Shown: positions 8,568 through 11,861 of the stretch, in pieces
Numbering within the stretch: the stretch's first letter is position 1
How the letters are laid out: every line of letters starts with the position of its first letter
NCBI GenBank assembly: GCA_009733775.1
Contig: WOGZ01000613.1
Coordinates: forward strand, 1 to 11,861
Source: Alectoria sarmentosa
Taxonomy: Eukaryota; Ascomycota; Lecanoromycetes; Lecanorales; Parmeliaceae
Reading direction: 5' to 3'
Length of the DNA stretch: 11,861 nt
Notes under the pieces: generated by a model
The model's input: only the letters and a program-made list of their open reading frames with translations
Databases searched by the model: none
Told to the model about the DNA's origin: nothing
Translations under genes and position numbers: made by a program

Positions 8568-8849
8568 TAATTTAAAAAAAAAATCTTTTAATTAAATAAT
8601 GAATTAATAACGACGAGATTTAAAAATTTAAGATAAAAAACGTTATAAATTTTTGTAATCTTAAATAATTTCAATTTGTAAAAAGAATTAATAACGAATA
8701 TAATTTTATATAAGTTAAACATTTTATTATTTAATTTTTTAAATAATTTATCGATAATAATGTTTTTATTATTAAAAAAAACGAGGTCGTTTTTTTTTAT
8801 TTTTTTTGTAACGATTAACTTATTTAATTATTATAAATTATATTTTATT
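8568..8849. other. AT-rich stretch right of element 1, no gene
   Basis: This is almost pure A and T with long T and A runs (for example 8572-8582, 8775-8781 and 8792-8808). C survives mainly in cg. No frame resembles a protein. By position it may be part of the left LTR of element 2, whose body lies to the right. With no second LTR in the window, this cannot be shown. Confidence 0.5.
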
Positions 8850-8856
8850 TAAGTTA

Positions 8857-8874
8857 TCTCGTATATAAGCGAGA
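8857..8874 (+). promoter_or_regulatory. TATA-like core inside a small palindrome, possible LTR promoter
   Basis: TCTCGTATATAAGCGAGA: five-base arms (tctcg and cgaga) enclose TATATAAG. It lies about 120 bases before the candidate primer-binding site of element 2, which is where an LTR promoter could sit. In sequence this rich in AT a TATA word is common. Only the CpG-containing arms make it stand out. Confidence 0.3.
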
Positions 8875-8982
8875 ACGTTTTATATATAATTAATAATATT
8901 CTTTATTTTTATAACATTAAAACGTTTTCGAGTGATAACGTAATGTTAAATTGAATAATCGTATACGTTTTATATAAAATAT

Positions 8983-9001
8983 GCGCTATCGTGACGCTAT
9001 C
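8983..9001 (+). other. CpG-dense island, possible primer-binding site of element 2
   Basis: The word cgctatc occurs at 8984-8990 and again at 8995-9001, separated by gtga. It is one of the few GC-rich patches in this flank. It lies about 1.35 kb before the Gag knuckle, a reasonable distance from primer site to knuckle for a gypsy element. The leading TGG expected of such a site is not there (tatg instead). It could have been lost by G-to-A change, so this is a weak call. Confidence 0.2.
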
Positions 9002-9840
9002 TTTTATAAGATTTCATAAAAACTATAAAATTTAAGTTTAATTAAATTAACTTCGCAATTATCTCGTTAATGAAAGTATTTAATAAATATATATTTATTT
9101 AATATATCTCGAATTTTCTTTTTAATTCTTAAAAATTAATTTTATCACATAATTTAATTATTGAATTCAATAATAACATTATGTTTTTTATATATATTTA
9201 TTTATTTACGTCTATTTAACGACGTAAATAATACGTTTTATAATTTTAATTTCTCAAATCTTTTAAAGAAAAAGATTTAATATCGTTACGATGTTAATTT
9301 CATTTAAAAATCGAATATTTAAAATTGAAAATAATTAAAATAAGCGTTTAAATAGCGTTAACGAGTTTCGAAGATTTATTTTTTAAAAAAAGATAAACTT
9401 AAAAGAACGTTTTGAACGTGTTAAAAAAATCGTCGCTTTTAATAAAAACGCGAACTTTTTGTGTTAAAAGTTTATAATAATGAATTTCGCAACGAAAGCT
9501 CATAAAATATTATTAAAAAAAAGTTAATTATTACGTTTATAATTTCGTTTATAATCGAAATATTAATTATTACGCTCGCAATCTCGTTTTTAACGAAAAT
9601 ATTTATTTTTAAAATCAAAATTGTTCGCTTTAAAAATTGAAGTTTTATTAAAATAAAAATGAAAAAAAGCATATACGTTGATTTCGCGATGCGAAAATTA
9701 TTTTTATCGAAATTTTTAAATATTTTATTATCGACATTTTTAAAATTATTTATTATATAAAAACTTTAAAAAATAATATTAATAATTAATAATATATTGA
9801 ATATAAAAAAAAGAATTTTATTAATATAACGTATAAGAGT
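9002..9840. other. no recognisable gene; expected leader and Gag N-terminal part of element 2
   Basis: This is very AT-rich, with C largely in cg. I could not follow a Gag frame here. Short frames exist on both strands, including a stop-free minus-strand run at 9472-9672, but their translations are Ile, Asn, Lys, Phe and Leu strings, as expected from composition alone. Confidence 0.5.
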
Positions 9841-10420
9841 TTTAAATACTTTTTATTTGATTTTATTATTAATTTAATTAATTATCGTTTATTCGTTTAT
9901 AAGAAATAAAAGAAAATTAAATAAAATTTTAATTAAAAAATTACGATTTTTAAAGCATATTTAAAAAAACTAAAAATTTATTTGTTACTTTTAATAAAAA
10001 AGCATAAAATTAACTTTTTTTTAACGAAGTTTTAATTTATATTAAAGAATCGAATTTTAAATAATAATAATATGTTTAAATAACGCGAGAAAATTCTTAT
10101 TATGATTATTATATATAAATAAATTTTTAAACACGTGCGCGAAAAAAGCGATCGCGATTCGAATTCAAAATCTTTTGAAAATAAAAATGCAAAAGTTTCG
10201 TTTTTGAATTTTCAAATTTCGAAATTTAATAAATTTAATCGTGATAATAATATTAAAACGTTATACATTTATAAAAACAATAAAAATAAATAAAAAAGCG
10301 AATTCGAAATCGAATATAAAAAATTTATTTATTTTTATTATAATAAAAAAGATTATATTAAATTTAATTATTCGAATAAAAATAAATTAATTATTTATAT
10401 TATCGTTATTATAATAAAAA
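9841..10420 (+). pseudogene. gag C-terminal part of element 2 with fully mutated knuckle
   Basis: The frame of positions equal to 1 modulo 3 reads DFIINLINYRLFVYKK at about 9859. This resembles the (A)I-x-LDNRLxER segment late in fungal gypsy Gag. A Ser/Asn/Lys-rich tail follows (REKSDRDSNSKSFENKN near 10138-10195). The knuckle at 10330-10371 reads Y-F-Y-Y-N-K-K-D-Y-I-K-F-N-Y. The four Tyr at 10330, 10339, 10354 and 10369 have exactly the C-x2-C-x4-H-x4-C spacing. Cys to Tyr (TGT to TAT) and His to Tyr (CAT to TAT) are each one RIP-type change. Basic residues follow. Taken alone the knuckle could be chance in AT-rich DNA. With the downstream RT on the same strand at the right distance, I think it is real. 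Confidence 0.55.
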
Positions 10421-11084
10421 ACGATTCGATTTCGCAATCGCTTTAAAAACGAAATTAAAAAAACGAAAAATAAAGATTATTTCTTTTATTATTATGAAAA
10501 AATAAATTATAATTTAGAATAAATCGAAACAATTCGTTATTTTATTTAATTTTGAAATTTATATTAATTTAATATTATAAACATTTATAATTTAATGAAA
10601 TTTATAATTTTATAATAACGTTATTTTATCGACGTCGAAAGCGTTAAACGATTAAAATATATATTGTTATAACGTTTATATGTTGAATTATTAATTAATT
10701 AACAATTGAGATTAAAATAAATAATGTAAAATATCATTTTATATTATTAATTAAAAAAGTTTTAACGTCGTTTTAAATATGTTTTTTTTGAATTAATTGC
10801 ATATATTTTTTAATTTTAAAACGATTTAATAAAAATTTAAAAATAATTTTAAAAAGATTTAAATTGAAAAATTTAATTAATTCGTTGCGAATATCGATAA
10901 AAAGTTTAATATATTTATAATCGTATACGTTACGACGACGCGAAGCGAAAAAAAAAGATGTTTAATCTAAAAAAAATTAAGAAATCATTAAAATATAAAA
11001 ACGTTTTTTTCAAAAAGAAAATTAATGTTTTATTTATATTTAAATAAAAAAATTATGTTATTAAGATTAAAGATGATAAAAAAT
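10421..11084 (+). other. expected protease region of element 2, nothing recognised
   Basis: By position this should hold the end of Gag and the protease. I found no convincing D-S/T-G in any + frame. There is a CpG cluster at 10927-10947 (cgttacgacgacgcgaagcg) whose meaning is unknown; it may simply be sites that resisted mutation. There is no RNA gene or repeat that I can see. Confidence 0.5.
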
Positions 11085-11861
11085 CGTTATATAAATTTTT
11101 ATATAATTTATCTTAAATGAAATTATTAAAGTTGTGACGATATTTGAAAAGTGCTTTTATAAAATTAAATTTGATATTCGATTTTCTTCGCAAAAGCGTC
11201 GATTTTATTTATATTCAAAAAAAAAACTGAATTACGTTTATATATAAATTATAAAAAATTAAATGCGATAATTATCAAAAATCGATATTCGTTATTTTTG
11301 ATTATGAAAACGTTAAATCGTTTATACGACGTTAAGATTTTTACGAAATTAACTTTAAAGAATATTTATCATAAAATTTAAATTAAAAAAAATAATAAAT
11401 AAAAGATTACGTTTCGAATTCGTTATAATTATTTTAAATATTTAATTATATCTTTTAAATTAATTATTGCTTCGATTATATTTTAAATATATATTAATAA
11501 AGTTTTTATCGATTTAATAAATGTTATTTATATAATGTATTTGAATAATATCTTAATTTATAACATCGATGCGTCGAAACATTAACGATATATTAAATAA
11601 ATATTTAAATAATTGCGTTAATTTTAATTGTATGTTACTTTAAAGAAATATTAATTTTATATTAAATAAATTAAATTTTTAAAGTTAATCGTATTTATTA
11701 AAAACGTTATAATGAATTAAAAGTGAATAACGATTATTAAAAATTAATTTAAATTAAAAAGTTATCAAAAAATGTAAATCTTTTTAAACTTTATAAATTT
11801 TTATTAATGATTTATTTATAATTATTTTATTATAATTGCGTTATTAATCGATTTATTAAAA
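11085..11861 (+). pseudogene. reverse transcriptase of element 2, partial and broken
   Basis: An RT start (LNEIIKVVTIFEKCFYKIKFDIR, about 11115-11182) is read in the frame of positions equal to 1 modulo 3. The core is in the frame of positions divisible by 3: AKASILFIFKKKTELRLYINYKKLNA from about 11196, KNRYSLFLI at 11277, and motif A IFTKLTLKNIYHKI with Thr where the first catalytic Asp belongs. Then comes MYLNNILIYNIDASKH at 11535, with the YLDD box mutated to YLNN (11538-11549; both GA-Y to AA-Y). LYVTLKKY and FLNFINFY follow, and LIDLLK at the very end is the start of the connection to RNase H. The order and spacing match the Ty3/gypsy RT domain throughout. Both metal-binding Asp of YLDD are lost and many TAA stops interrupt it. 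It is cut by the window end. Confidence 0.85.

Larger units (their letters stand above)
8850..11861 (+). mobile_element. Element 2: hypermutated Ty3/gypsy element, right end outside window
   Basis: This is a second retrotransposon of another gypsy family, visible only through conserved spacing and a few conserved residues. It has a Gag segment with YRLF (about 9879), a CCHC knuckle pattern at 10330, the start of RT at about 11085, and an RT core running to the last base. Gag and the RT start use codons beginning at positions equal to 1 modulo 3. The RT core uses positions divisible by 3, so a net -1 shift lies near 11175-11190. RNase H, integrase and the 3' LTR would lie beyond the window. 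The base composition is far more AT-biased than in element 1. The left border is a guess based on the possible promoter palindrome and primer site. Confidence 0.75.

Noticed and set aside
9472..9672. Minus-strand frame of 66 codons, hydrophobic
   Set aside because: The Ile, Asn, Phe and Leu content is what AT-rich DNA gives in any frame. It opposes the expected Gag region of element 2.
1..11861. AT-rich genome such as a protist, an organelle or a bacterial endosymbiont
   Set aside because: G+C changes in steps that follow transposon borders, stops break clear retrotransposon domains, and the LTR differences are all transitions. A mutation process acting on repeats explains this better than a genome-wide bias.
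1..11861. A new multi-gene system (defence, biosynthesis and so on)
   Set aside because: I looked on both strands for intact or clustered non-transposon genes and found none. Everything recognisable belongs to the two retrotransposons.

Overview
The window looks like repeat-rich, gene-free heterochromatin from a filamentous fungus (Pezizomycotina-like). I base this on two decayed Ty3/gypsy retrotransposons of fungal type, on coding frames that remain readable although broken by many in-frame stops, and on damage dominated by C-to-T and G-to-A changes, as repeat-induced point mutation (RIP) produces. I see no intact gene, tRNA, rRNA, CRISPR array or host gene.

Layout. Positions 1-668 are extremely AT-rich with no recognisable gene. 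Positions about 669-8567 are one nearly full-length Ty3/gypsy element on the + strand (element 1): a short 5' LTR (669-821), a possible tRNA primer-binding site (816-830), leader, gag with a CCHC knuckle (about 1126-2454), protease (active-site Asp at 3565), reverse transcriptase (YMDD at 5100-5111), RNase H, linker, integrase (HHCC plus D,D-35-E), a GPY/F tail (7425-7433), a repeat-bearing 3' region, and a 3' LTR (8415-8567). Gag and protease read in the frame of positions equal to 1 modulo 3. From about 4110 to 7600 everything reads in the frame of positions divisible by 3, so there is one net -1 shift.

Positions 8568-11861 are far more AT-rich, but they are not featureless. They hold a second Ty3/gypsy element of a different family (element 2), also on the + strand and cut off by the window end. 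Its Gag knuckle survives only as Tyr in all four ligand positions (10330-10371), and its RT runs from about 11085 to 11861 with YLNN where YLDD is expected.

The most informative observations are about mutation. The two LTRs of element 1 align without gaps over 153 bases and differ at about 24 sites, all transitions by my hand alignment. About 12 are in CpC, 9 in CpT, only 3 in CpA and none in CpG. This is unlike classical CpA-biased RIP. Element 2, by contrast, has also lost its CpA sites, and much of its remaining C is in CpG. The two elements therefore seem to have different mutation histories, with element 1 the younger or less exposed copy.
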